NCBI GenBank assembly: GCA_963681505.1
Contig: OY811972.1
Coordinates: 3,889,332 to 3,953,331 of the forward strand
Direction: 5' to 3'
DNA length: 64,000 nt
Source: Eunapius fragilis
Taxonomy: Eukaryota; Porifera; Demospongiae; Spongillida; Spongillidae
Part shown: one piece after another, positions 47,423-57,386 of the stretch
Numbering within the stretch: the stretch's first letter is position 1
Layout: every line of letters starts with the position of its first letter
The notes under the pieces: model-generated
What the model was told of the DNA's origin: nothing
Database searches by the model: none
Seen by the model: the letters and a program-made list of their open reading frames with translations, nothing else
Made by a program: the position numbers and the translations under genes

Positions 47423-49720
47423 TCACCACGATAGCAGCTTAATGCCTGATCTCTGTCGTGTCATTATGGGACTGCGAACTGAAGGTAGCTGATCGGTGTT
47501 TGACGATACAGGCTCCCTCGGGAGTTGTCCATCCTCAGGTACTGGTTCCTTGGATGCTGACTTCTCCTCTGGCACTGGCCTCAAATGATGGCTATTTCTC
47601 CGAAGTGGTCCAGATGGAGTATGAACAACATATGATCTCGGAGTTTCTGCTGGTGAGGAGACTACACCACGAGTTGGCTCACGTTTGCCATCCAGATTGG
47701 TCACCCATACTTCACTACCAATACTCAGACCAGGCCTCTCCCTCACCCGATGACTCATATCATAATAATCAGTCTGTTTCCCTATTGTATGTTTTGTGGT
47801 GTTTCCTCAGCTCTTTCAGGTAAGACCACTCAGGGATAAACTGCTCTTGTACTCGGGGAACTTGAGTACGAAGCTGACGTCCCATTAGAAGTTCAGCAGG
47901 ACTGTGTCCACACCAGGGCATAGGAGTCGTCCTATAGCTCAACAAACATAGGTTGACATAATCCTTTGTGGTCAGCATACTCTTCATGGTCTGCACTGTT
48001 CATTCCGCTAAGCCATTCCCTTGCGGATACGTAGGACTGCTGGTAACATGTTCAAATTTATATGAGACAGCGAATGTTTTCATCTCACTAGACACGAACT
48101 GCGGCCCGTTATCACTAACCACAATTTCTGGAATGCCAAACCGTGAAAAAAATCGTTTTCAAGTGACCAATAACAACCTCTGAGCAGGTAGAAGTCAGTT
48201 TTACAATCTCCACATAACGTGAAAAATAGTGAACCACTAACAGATACTTTGTTCCTTTCAGTTCAAACAGATCAGCTACAACTTTCTGCCATGGATAAAG
48301 GGGTAAATCTGAGGCAATCATAGGTTCCTTCCTTTGTGGTATTCTGCTGGCACAGGTGTGACATTCCTTGCCCATATTCTCTATATCTTTTGAGATTCCC
48401 GGCCACCACACCGCTGATGTTGCTCTAAGTCGACATTTCAAGATCCCTTGGTGCCCTTGATGGATCTTCTCAAGTACGTCATCTTGCAATTCCTCAGGGA
48501 CTACAATTCAATTACCAAACAGAAGGAGCTCATTATGCAATGTGATCTGTCCTCTCACTGACCAATAAGGTTTAATGGTAGAGGGAAGTTTATGCTTCTC
48601 TGGCCAACCAAATTTGGTAAATTTGATCAGTGTTTCTGTAATTGGGTTTCTGGCTTGGGCAGTACGGTAAATCTCAAGCTGATGTTTAGTAGCTGGGAAG
48701 CCAGAAGTAATGGCAGCAATGTGACACTCTACTTCCTCCTGGAGTGCTGTGCTGTTATTGTCAGCCATCTCTACCGGTGCACGGGAAAGTGCGTCAGACG
48801 TATACATGAACTTGCCTGGCACATGAATAAACTAAATCGCATCAATCGAAGTCGGAATTTCAAGACACGTGGGGGAAGGCTATCTAAATGTTTGGAACTA
48901 AGAAGTGGCACAAGTGGTTTGTGATCAGTCTCAATCAAGATGTGTTTCCCTAGAATGTAGTCGGAAAATTTTTCACAAGCCCATGTGATTGATAGTGCTT
49001 CCTTCTCAATTTGGGCGTAATGACTCTCCGTTTCTGTTAATGATCGTGATGCATACACAACAGGTTTCCATTCATTGTCATGTTCCTGCAACAAGACTGC
49101 ACCCAATCCATATGAAGACGTGTCAGAGGAAAGGTTTGTTTTTGACTCTGGATTGTACAGTGCAAGTACCGTCGGCTTTGAAAGTTCAAATTTTGAAGCT
49201 TGAAAGGATTCTTCTTGGGCAGGACCCCAAACCCATGCCGACTATGAGCTCATCAGATCCCTCAACAGTTGGTTAATGGATGCAAGATTTGGCGAAAATT
49301 TCCCTAACTGATTGATCATCCCCATGAAACGCCTTAACTCTGTAACATTTGTGGGCTGGGCCACGTTTTTGATAGCCATTGTTTTCTCGGAATCTGCTCT
49401 GATTCCAGTTTTGTCTACAATGTGCCCTAGAAACTTCACCATAGTAGTACTGAACACACATTTTTCTTCATTGAGTGTTACTCCTGCAGCTTGGATTCTA
49501 GCAAGTACTCCATCCAACCTAAGGTCATGTTCCTCCTGAGTTGCTCCAAACACCAGCACATCGTCTATAAGGCACAATGTCCCTATACAGCCAGCTAAAA
49601 TCTCATTCATCAGCATCTGGAAAAGCTCAGGGGCACTCGATATTCCAAAGGGAAGTTTATTAAAACAGAAACGTCCAAAGGGTGTAACAAATGTTGTCAG
49701 TAGGCGAGAAGATGACTCTT
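47423..49720 (-). pseudogene. RT end, RNase H and integrase of gypsy 2
   Basis: 49,242-49,616 has CLIDDVLVFGATQEEHD, the RT active site in LIDD form. 48,771-49,106 is RNase H (YASRSLTETESHYAQIEKEA). 48,115-48,489 is the integrase zinc-binding domain (HQGHQGILKCRLRA, then CHTC) and the start of the core. 47,769-48,115 continues the core to LLSYRTTPMPWCGHSPAELL. 47,423-47,758 is the C-terminal tail with WVTNLDGKREPTRGVV. The domains are in order but in different frames, so the polyprotein cannot be made as is. Confidence 0.8.
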
Positions 49721-51228
49721 AAGGGGATCTGCCAAAACCCACAATTAGCATCCAGTTTACTAAACACTGTCGCCCCTGTAAGCTGGGCAAGAATATAATC
49801 GACTTTGGGTAGTGGGTAGATTTCCCTCAAAACGCATTCATTTAACGGTTTAAGGTCTACACAAATCCTTATGGTCCCATTGGCCTTTGGTACCACAACC
49901 ATGCCTGCACACCAGGGAGTAGGAGTGTCTACTCTAGATATAATGCTAAGCGATTCCATCCTATTCAACTCATTTACAACCTGTTCGCGAAGTGGGATCG
50001 GTACCCGTCTTGGAGCAAACAGACTAACCGGTTTAGCCTCAGGTTTCAACTGAATTTTGTAAACTATTTTGCTTTTGTAATCCCTTGAAACTGTGTCTAT
50101 CCGTACCACAAGACCCAGTGCCTCGATTGCCGGGAGACCAAGTAAGTTATTCTTAAGACCTGCTACCACAAAGATTCTTTGACTACAGGATTTATCCCGA
50201 AATGTGAGAGTACCTACAAACTCCCCTAACACCGGTAAGAATTGATTTGCTGGGCCATACAGCACTCTAGAAGGCTTAGTCAAAGTAACATTTAACTTCA
50301 GTTTCTTGTATTGCTTATGAGAGATGGCTGATACCTCTGCTCCCGTATCAATCTTAAACTGAGTTAGTTGACCACATAATGACATTTTAGTTACCCACTG
50401 ACCTTTTTTTCCTCCAACACCTCCAAGGAATGCAGTCTCAACATGTTCAATTTCTCCCTCATCTGCATCACAATGAGGTGTTCCACCTTTTGAAGAACAT
50501 TGAGACTTGAAATGCCCCTTTTTATGACAACTGTAACATGTTGCTCGGTAGGCAGGGCATTTCCCATAGTCGTGGTGGTTTCCACATCTCCAGCAAGCTT
50601 GTTTAATAGTTGACTCTTTCGGTTTTCTGACCTTCATCCTGCCTATCTCTGCCCTTACACTCCCCTCACCATCCTTGTCTTGTTTTAAGGCCACCTGCTG
50701 CTCTTTTACAGCCTCTTCCTGGCGCACAATCCTAGTAGCCTTTTTCCCAGTGTGAGCTCTGGGTCCATCTGAAGTCGTCTGGACAAGGCCTCGTGCCGAA
50801 TCCCAATAAATCAGTCTGTCCCATATGAGGTCATCTTTCAGCGTTCCATATTCACAATTTTCGGCTAGAGAATGCAATGCAATGATATACTGTTCAGCTG
50901 ACTCACTTTCTTGTTGGACTCGTGTGTTGAAGCGCTCTTTCATAAATAATATTCCCCTCACCCCGAAAAAGGAGTTAAAAGTGTCAACAACAACGGCTTT
51001 GTAGGTCTTCTTTGGTTTCGTGTCGGTTACCGCTAACACCTCTTTTGCTTCCTCACCCAGGCTGTATAAGAGTGTACTAATCTGTTTCTCTTCGCTGTCC
51101 GCTGCAAGGCCAGACGCTACCCAAAACTGGTCAAAACGGCAAACCCAACGAGGCCACTCGTCAGGCTTCCTAAAATCAAATGACGAAGGAGGTTCTAGTC
51201 GAAAGTTTGACGTAACCGCTGCCACCAT
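49660..51228 (-). CDS. Gag, protease and RT start of gypsy 2
   Basis: One long open frame of about 520 codons. The start ATG overlaps the last base of the 5' LTR (51,226-51,228), giving MVAAVTSNFRLEPP. A capsid-like region (AEQYIIALHSLAENCEYGTL) is followed by two zinc knuckles (CWRCGNHHDYGKC, CYSCHKKGHFKSQC). The aspartic protease motif is FKIDTGAEVSAIS. RT begins at RVDTPTPWCAGMVVVPKANG and continues FSKLDANCGFWQIPL. It is then disrupted near 49,715. The gag-to-protease part looks intact. Confidence 0.82.
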   Translation of the reverse strand: MVAAVTSNFRLEPPSSFDFRKPDEWPRWVCRFDQFWVASGLAADSEEKQISTLLYSLGEEAKEVLAVTDTKPKKTYKAVVVDTFNSFFGVRGILFMKERFNTRVQQESESAEQYIIALHSLAENCEYGTLKDDLIWDRLIYWDSARGLVQTTSDGPRAHTGKKATRIVRQEEAVKEQQVALKQDKDGEGSVRAEIGRMKVRKPKESTIKQACWRCGNHHDYGKCPAYRATCYSCHKKGHFKSQCSSKGGTPHCDADEGEIEHVETAFLGGVGGKKGQWVTKMSLCGQLTQFKIDTGAEVSAISHKQYKKLKLNVTLTKPSRVLYGPANQFLPVLGEFVGTLTFRDKSCSQRIFVVAGLKNNLLGLPAIEALGLVVRIDTVSRDYKSKIVYKIQLKPEAKPVSLFAPRRVPIPLREQVVNELNRMESLSIISRVDTPTPWCAGMVVVPKANGTIRICVDLKPLNECVLREIYPLPKVDYILAQLTGATVFSKLDANCGFWQIPLRVIFSPTDNICYTLWTFLF

Positions 51229-51326
51229 GTGAAATAGCTTGCAGCTTAGGCAAAGGTCATCGTAATATATGCGCATGCGCAGTACAAGTAATCATCAAGT
51301 TATTACAAATACACAATTATGTCACA
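51228..51326 (-). repeat. 5' LTR of gypsy 2
   Basis: Differs from the 3' LTR at 4 of 99 positions. TGGTGGCAGCGG follows on the element strand where a primer-binding site is expected. Confidence 0.9.
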
Positions 51327-51331
51327 GACCA

Positions 51332-52180
51332 TACACAATAAAGCTTCATGTACACATGCACATTTAGAAGGCTTCAGCAAGGAGGGAACCAGTAACTAGT
51401 TCATCATGTGGTGAAGTCAATGTTACATAACATCATGATAATCACCATTAAAATATCAGCATTGCCAAAACAGTGGTCAGATGTAGAACATCAACCATCA
51501 TTGCAATCACAACAATCTGGTGAGGCCAGGGGTATGTCATTACGTCACTGCTAGGCTATTTGTGGGAGGAATTCATGTTTGCCATCCCAGTTATAAGCTA
51601 CGTCTTCTATTTGTGTGTTTACGGAATGTCATGATGTATGATGGGAACTTAGTAATGGCCCGAGACCCAATGGATGCAGCACTTGAAGGATTACATCACT
51701 CCCACCTGGCACTGGTTGAAGCCATTCACTAGTTATGACAGTGTTCATTTGCACAAGCTTTCTTGCATGGGCATGATGTATTTGTTCACCTCCCCAATCA
51801 GTAGTGGGGGTGCTTGGGCTACTTGATACTAAAGTGTTTAATTGGCTACATGCACGGCCAAACAGAAGACATCCTAGCTGTACCTCTACAATGTGGCTAA
51901 GTACAGCGCCGTCCACCCACAAGATCACACTCCCACGCAAGTGCAGTGCGAGTCATGTTCGAGTGCTTTGATGTGTGAGTTAGTCCATGTACACAGCGAG
52001 TGTGACTCGCTCACTCGACAAAACATTGAAGGTCAGGCTACCCCCAGCTATTACTAAAGTTGGCTCACCAAAACGTTAATTCAGTGCCGTAACAACAGTC
52101 GTGCTCCGTGATGACAGTTGTTAGAGTTCACATATGATGAATCTATAAGTTTGATATGCCCATATGTGTCTATGGGCTGG
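51332..52180. other. Intron sequence, no gene seen
   Basis: Part of the long intron of the ankyrin-Roc gene. CGAGACCCAATGGATGCAGC near 51,661 resembles the subterminal sequence of the 25.6-kb RecQ-fragment element. Confidence 0.5.
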
Positions 52181-52184
52181 GCAT

Positions 52185-52665
52185 TAACGTGATTGGGTGT
52201 GGCCAGAGAATGGGTGAGGTCAGATAGACAGGGTCGATGGGTGTGGCCAGTGAGTGTGGAGTTGTGACGCTGCCGCTGAGGGCCCCTGAGTGTGGCCAGT
52301 GAGGGTCGAGGGTGTGGTCAGTGAGTGTGGAGGTGTGAGGATCGATGGGTATGGCCAGTGAGTGAGGGTTCATGGGTGTGGTCTGTGAGTGTGAGGATAT
52401 GTAGTGTATCAGGTTAGAAGTTTGCAGCTGGTATATTATCAACAAGATGTCTACATGAACATGAGTTATGTTGACGCCATTATATGGAAGGGCATATATT
52501 CCTGCCTGCTGAGGGCCCCTGGGTGTGGTCAGTGAGAGTCGATGGGTGCGGCCAGTGAGTGAGGGTCCATGGGTGAGGGTCGATGGGTGTGGCCAGTGAC
52601 TGAGGGGCGATGAATGTGGCCAGTGAGTGAGTGTCGAAGGGTGTGGCCAGTGAGTGTGGGAAGTA
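52185..52665. repeat. GTGTGGCCAGTGAGTG minisatellite
   Basis: Irregular units of 20 to 35 bp (GTCGATGGGTGTGGCCAGTG type) in two blocks separated by unique sequence at 52,395-52,500. Confidence 0.9.
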
Positions 52666-52911
52666 GGCACTCTGGCATGCTACATGTAAGGTAAACTGCC
52701 ATATTAGAACGGTTTTGAAAACTCCGCAGGTTTGGGCCAATGCTTTGTGCAGATAATATTTAGAAATTGCATAGTTCTTATTTGTGTTATATTGCTCCAA
52801 GAAAGCGCATTTTTAATGTTATATTAATGCATAGTAACGTCAGTGTAATCAATTTTGTTGCATACACTGTGAGGGGGGGTTTGACGTCGATACATCTAAA
52901 TTAGAACGGGG

Positions 52912-53160
52912 GTGTTTTTAACTTTGAGAAAAACCTTCTACGTGAAAGAACTGTTAAACCAACCCAATGAAGTTCAAGCTAGAGTGACCTATATGGCGCT
53001 TCAAGTAGCCAGATACCATACAGGTGAGTTCAAAGTACGTGAACTGTTAGACTTTGTTCAGAAACCATTGCCAAATCGTTCCTGTTGGTCATTTCGGTCA
53101 TACACAGAGTTGTGGAAGAATAAAACGAAGTCGAATAGTGGGTATCGTGGCCGCCATTGA
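52912..53160 (+). CDS. Hypothetical protein in TIR element
   Basis: 82 codons containing YVKELLNQPNEVQARVTYMA and FKVRELLDFVQKPLPNRS. It is predicted to be mostly helical, with no motif I can name. It converges on the minus-strand gene at 53,468-54,140 within the same inverted repeats. It could be a DNA-binding accessory protein or an exon of a larger one. Confidence 0.4.
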   Translation: MFLTLRKTFYVKELLNQPNEVQARVTYMALQVARYHTGEFKVRELLDFVQKPLPNRSCWSFRSYTELWKNKTKSNSGYRGRH

Positions 53161-53467
53161 AACGGACGAATCTACAGATAAGAAGCGCAACGCTGAGCAG
53201 GTCGACAAACGAACAGTGTCCAATTGAGGTTACCAGAGACACTTTGACCAGCAAGAATGAGACTACAAAAGCTCATCCACAGAAATGATATAGATTCGCC
53301 AGCAGTTCATGTACATATACCTTGTTTACCATAAAACCTGTCTGTGTGTGGTTAAATGATACTAAATGTTATTAAATATTTACGGCAAAAAAATTTTCTC
53401 CTCCCAACGATTACGATTAAATAATACAGCATGATAAGTGAAAAGCAAACGGTTGTTTAACGATTGT

Positions 53468-54140
53468 TTACTCGGCATCGGTGTCTTTTCCAGGGACCCA
53501 CACACGCGCCGGATCTGATTGTCGAATGTAGTTAATATATGTCCATATCAACTCCACTGTAGTTTGTTTACTATTCACAGGTGTAGGGATTTTCTGCTGA
53601 GATGCAAGCCATTCCTTCCATTTCTTCCCTCCTAGGTGCTGAGCAGACACAAACTTAACCATCACACTTTTGCTGCAGCTTCGTCAGCTTTTTCCTATAT
53701 GTTCCAAACCGATTCTTGGTATGGCGAGCAGAACAAATGGCCCTAGATCGTCCAGCAGAACAAATGGCCCTAGGTCGTGACCGGGACGATTGTCGCATCT
53801 TCTGACAAAGTTGCTGATGCATTTGCTCAGCAGACAGAAGTTGATAAGCAAGCGCTTCTGACTTCTCATCAATTTCAGGTGTTGTCTGTAAAAGAGACTT
53901 AAATTCAAACAGCAGGTACCAATGAATATGCGTTACCTTATCAAGACATGTCTGTGAGCGCTTCCCGCACATGGCCGCCAAAAACGTGTCATACTGTTCC
54001 CTACGAATCCCATGGCAAACATTCATCTGCTCTTTCATCAGTTTTTGGAATTGAAAAAAAGGAACAGCGTCAAAAACAGCTTCAGGACACCACGGAGCAG
54101 GGTAAGGCGGATACCGAACTGGGCGAGAAATAGTTGTCAC
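53468..54140 (-). CDS. Hypothetical basic protein in TIR element
   Basis: Two overlapping minus-strand frames, 53,655-54,140 (161 codons) and 53,468-53,665 (65 codons), probably one gene with a frameshift or intron near 53,660. The first contains FFQFQKLMKEQMNVCHGIRR and CGKRSQTCLDKVTHIHWYLL. It then has an Arg/Ser-rich segment in which SRPRAICSAGRSRAICSARH shows a short internal duplication. The second has GGKKWKEWLASQQKI and ends VWVPGKDTDAE. No known domain was recognised. The high Lys/Arg content fits nucleic-acid binding. Confidence 0.45.
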
Positions 54141-54348
54141 CTACGCCATGTTTTCACCTCAACCCTGGCCCTCGCGTAAACAACGTATTATCAAAAGTGG
54201 TTTTAATAAAATCTCCCCCTCGTTCTAATTAAGACAAGCCGTTCTTATATTGCAGTTTACCTTACAGTGGCGCTGTATGAAAAGGACTTGAGGCACTCAC
54301 TATTTTGTGAGAACTGACATCATCCTACCCAACACAAATGCAGGGTCC

Positions 54349-54399
<51 letters not shown>

Positions 54400-54408
54400 A
54401 CACAATAT
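54349..54408. repeat. (CA)n microsatellite
   Basis: About 28 CA units with one GA interruption. Confidence 0.95.
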
Positions 54409-54607
54409 CCCATTATTCTATTCGCACCTACTACAGCCCCTCCATCTGCTACTTTCCCTCAACCTCTGAAGCCATAGAAATTCACACACAGCTAGAAGAT
54501 CACATCTGATTGGTCACAAACACACATCACCCCACCCACACATAACCCTCATTTACCACAAAGACACATCTCACAAAAAAACATTGTAATGACAAGGAAA
54601 TACCCAC

Positions 54608-54706
54608 CTTATTAGCCATGTTGGGCTGGGAACCCCTCTCCAGCAGAAGTCTTGCAATCTCCACCTGTCCCCTCCCTGATGCCCCGATCAGTGGGGTATT
54701 TCCATT
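54608..54706 (-). CDS. Ankyrin repeat exon of the ankyrin-Roc gene, unit A
   Basis: A 99-bp phase-0 exon with ACAG acceptor and GTGGGT donor. It encodes NTPLIGASGRGQVEIARLLL then ERGSQPNMANK. It is in the same strand, phase and style as the ankyrin-P-loop exon at 47,007. It is nearly identical in exon and flanking intron to 63,063-63,161 and to the broken copy at 55,371. Confidence 0.85.
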
Positions 54707-54984
54707 CTGTTATGAGAGGATAAGATATAAGTGTACCATGAAGGACATACACTACCAACCCACTCTGTCATCACTGTACACACTCACCACACATATCTAA
54801 CAACATGTACGTAGCTATGGGAGGTGGGCGGGTACCTCGTGCCCAGTCCATTCATTTCCCGCTGGATACCAATGTACCGGGAAGTGTATAGAGTTTGTTT
54901 CCTTCTAAAGTTGGCAACATCCATTATAGGTAGAGTTTATGTACAGTAGTAGTAAACTAAGTTTAATGCAAAGAATGCTCTGTA

Positions 54985-55370
54985 CTCATGGGCGTCCCCA
55001 GCTTTTCTGGAAGGGGGGGGGGGGGGGGGGGCCATTTGACAGCCGCGTATACGTTGTCCACTTTCGGCCGATTCAACCAGTGGAGGGGGGGGGGGGGGCT
55101 GATGTCAGCTTTCAGCCAATTCAGTCAATGAGGTGTCCGCGCTCTGGGCAGATTCAACCAGTGGACGGTGGATGCTGTCCGCTTTCAGCCAATTCAGCCA
55201 GTGGGGGTGCGCATGTATGTAAACATCCAGATGTGGTTGACGCCGAACTGGCAAGGGAAATCGCCGCACGCCGTATCATTGGTTCATTCACAGAACCACC
55301 ATGGCACAATATGCACACCTCAGGCATTGGTGTGGTCCCAAAGAAGAACGACAAGTGGAATGCAATCTCC
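54985..55370 (+). pseudogene. Retroelement RT 5' fragment
   Basis: The plus strand encodes DAELAREIAARRIIGSFTEP, then SGIGVVPKKNDKWNAI. This is the segment at the start of many reverse transcriptase domains (ELAAGRI..PF..GVVPKK..KWR). It is cut off abruptly by ankyrin-exon sequence at 55,371. It is preceded by G runs and three GATTCAACCAGTGG-like repeats (55,010-55,205). No complete element remains. Confidence 0.55.
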
Positions 55371-55432
55371 TCCACATGTCCCCTCCCTGATGCCCCGATC
55401 AGTGGGGTATTTTCCATTCTGTTATGAGAGGA
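55371..55432 (-). pseudogene. Broken ankyrin exon, unit B
   Basis: Retains the ACAG acceptor and the NG...PLIGASGRGHVE portion. It has one extra A (GGAAAATACC against GGAAATACC) that shifts the frame. It is truncated at the junction with the RT fragment, losing the donor. It is a non-functional copy of the 54.6-kb exon. Confidence 0.8.
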
Positions 55433-55534
55433 TAAGATACAGTATGGGAAACGAAAAAGGTTACGTTCCATATTGTTAGTACGCCATATGTACGATTGTA
55501 TAGTTTCGAACTACGCTGGTATACATGGAGTTAA

Positions 55535-56967
55535 CACGATCGGGTTCTTGTGTAGAATAGCCCCCCCCCCCCCCCCTTTTAACTTTAGTACCTCCCTGTC
55601 TTTCACGGGATGGTATGCAATCAAATCTAATCAACAAGTAATTTACACGATTACACTATTACATAATATTACACAATATTACTGAAATCATATTTCAACG
55701 ATAGTCAAAGGTAAAGATAGTCAAATAAAAAGGTATCCTCAACCTATTGTAAGGTTGTAAGGCCTCCAAAACGTCTCCACATGTACTCTGGCAGGTAAGT
55801 TGTAAAGAGTTTTGAGTGCATGGTCATTTCCTCGCGTAACATACGCTTGCAAGAGCTCCATATAGCTTCTACACCTTGTGTATGTGCCCCTGTGTTAGGA
55901 TCCACGAAATGTAAGGAATGGTTGACAGTAAGATGCCTCAACCCGGTACTGGCTGATAACTGGTTGTATGAGCTCCATTCGTCACTGTAAACTATACTAC
56001 CAGGGCGGATGTATTGAGCTATCAGTGGAAGAAGTGTGTTGGCATCTCGTTGCTATACTTCTACCAAGAAACATTCTCCAGACACTCTTTCGATTCCGCC
56101 AAAAACCCAATGACCATCCACTTGCCTTCCTCTATTGTATTTCCGTTTACCGAACTTACTTTCGTCAATTTCTACTTCTATACCTGGGCCTCCAATTACT
56201 GAAGGATGGTCAATAAAATATTGTGCACAAATGTCCCTCACGAAGTTGTACCAGTCAATAGACGTTTTTTTTTATATCTGCAATGATATGTAGCAGGTAA
56301 TCATTAGCCAGATGTTGAATTATCAAAATTATAGACTGAAGGAACTTACAGAGAGTTCAAAAGCCATCTTCCCTACAGGTGTTTTGGTCGACCAAAGATG
56401 AATTATTCGAAGGATTGTTGCAATTTCAAGGTGACTGCCTGATAGTGTTACAACTGCTATAACTCGACAAATTCCAAGTACACGTCTATTTATACCTTCA
56501 AAAAATGTCCCGACACGCAAAGATACCTCCTTCCGACACCCTTTTCTAGGGCAACGCCACCCCAATCCTTCTGGACCTGTTCCTCTATCTGCAAGATTCA
56601 TACCCCTTCCACAATGAGGACAATTCTTGCTGTCTGGAAGGAGGTGATGTCTTTGGGCCCAGTGTATTGCAGAAAGACCATCACTAACAGCCACACAAAG
56701 ATCTCCATACGATAGATTTCCAACCAGCCAAGGAGGTAACATTGCTTGTGCCATGAAAATCAACTTCTGAATGGCAAGAACCCTACACGCTCAAGCTTTT
56801 TTGACTATCGTGATTGCAGTAATATTGTGTAATATTATGTAATAGTGTAATCGTGTAAATTACTTGTTGATTAGATTTGATTGCATACCATCCCGTGAAA
56901 GACAGGGGGGTACTAACGTTAAAAGGGGGGGGGGGGGGAGGCTAATCTACACAAGAACTCACGATCG
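55535..56967 (-). mobile_element. Merlin (IS1595/ISXO2-type) transposon
   Basis: The 8-bp duplication CACGATCG (55,535-55,542 and 56,960-56,967) flanks an element of 1,417 bp (55,543-56,959). Its TIRs exceed 150 bp (RGTTCTTGTGTAGA, a C/G run, GTCTTTCACGGGATGG). The empty site survives at 7,653-7,660. The length, 8-bp duplication and transposase type all match Merlin. Confidence 0.93.
55744..56763 (-). pseudogene. Merlin transposase (DDE_Tnp_IS1595)
   Basis: The N-terminal part (56,329-56,763) has a zinc ribbon (CPHCGRGMN, then CPRKGC) and GWRCPRKGCRKEVSLRVGTF. An intron (donor CTCT/GTAAGT) leads to 56,053-56,290. There EVEIDESKFGKRKYNRGRQV holds the first catalytic Asp, followed by GHWVFGGIER. 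After one in-frame TAG (VEV*QRDANTLLPLI) the frame continues SIVYSDEWSSYNQL (second Asp), VNHSLHFVDPNTGAHTQGVE and AIWSSCKRML (catalytic Glu). The D-D-E set is complete, and a single stop plus the intron are the only breaks seen. It cuts and pastes the element. Confidence 0.85.
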
Positions 56968-57386
56968 AGCGCAGGTACGTACCAATTATTGTGTATGAAT
57001 CCGTTTACGTCTGTACATATCGTTTCAATTGTGCGCATCGTATCTACGCTTACGTATGCGCGTTATACTTCTTCTGGAATCAAGCGCAGAGGAATGTTGT
57101 TAGATTGGTTGCCGTTAGATTCGAAGAGACTTACTTTCTTTTTCTGAAGACTTCAGAACGCATTGCGACAGCTAAAGCGACTCACAAACGAGGTGACGAA
57201 CGTGGCGCACAAATGCAACGGTAGCGTGCAGCCAGGTAGTGCAAACGATGTAACGCGTGTACGCAATTCACACCCATCAACACACCTTACAGACGCAATT
57301 TGTACTTCGTATAACAGACTGTAGTCAACATCGCACAACGATCGTTTTATGTAAACGGAACGTAACCTTTTTCGTGTCTCCTACTG

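Larger units (their letters stand above)
47297..51326 (-). mobile_element. Ty3/gypsy retrotransposon 2, full length
   Basis: 99-bp LTRs at 47,297-47,395 and 51,228-51,326 (4 differences) are flanked by the 5-bp target duplication GACCA (47,292-47,296 and 51,327-51,331). It lies in the intron upstream of the P-loop exon of the ankyrin-Roc gene, in the same orientation. A polypurine tract (GGAAAGAGAG) precedes the 3' LTR at 47,396-47,407. The internal genes carry frame breaks. Confidence 0.93.
52685..54266. mobile_element. Unclassified TIR element with two convergent ORFs
   Basis: Ends are TGTAAGGTAAACTGCCATAT on the left and the inverse of TGTAAGGTAAACTGCAATAT on the right. Next comes AGAACGG, with a subterminal TTAGAACGRGGG motif inverted at both sides (52,902 and 54,223). 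No clear target duplication was seen. It carries a plus-strand frame (52,912-53,160) and a minus-strand gene (53,468-54,140) and no recognised transposase. Confidence 0.7.
55439..57386. mobile_element. Mariner-like element containing a Merlin insertion
   Basis: TIRs CAGTATGGGAAACGAAAAAG and its counterpart (right end CTTTTTCGTGTCTCCTACTG) lie within TA flanks. The paralogous unit A reads GATAAGATATAAGTGTACC, the empty site. The sequence outside the Merlin insert matches 7,615-8,120. It has no transposase of its own. Confidence 0.8.
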
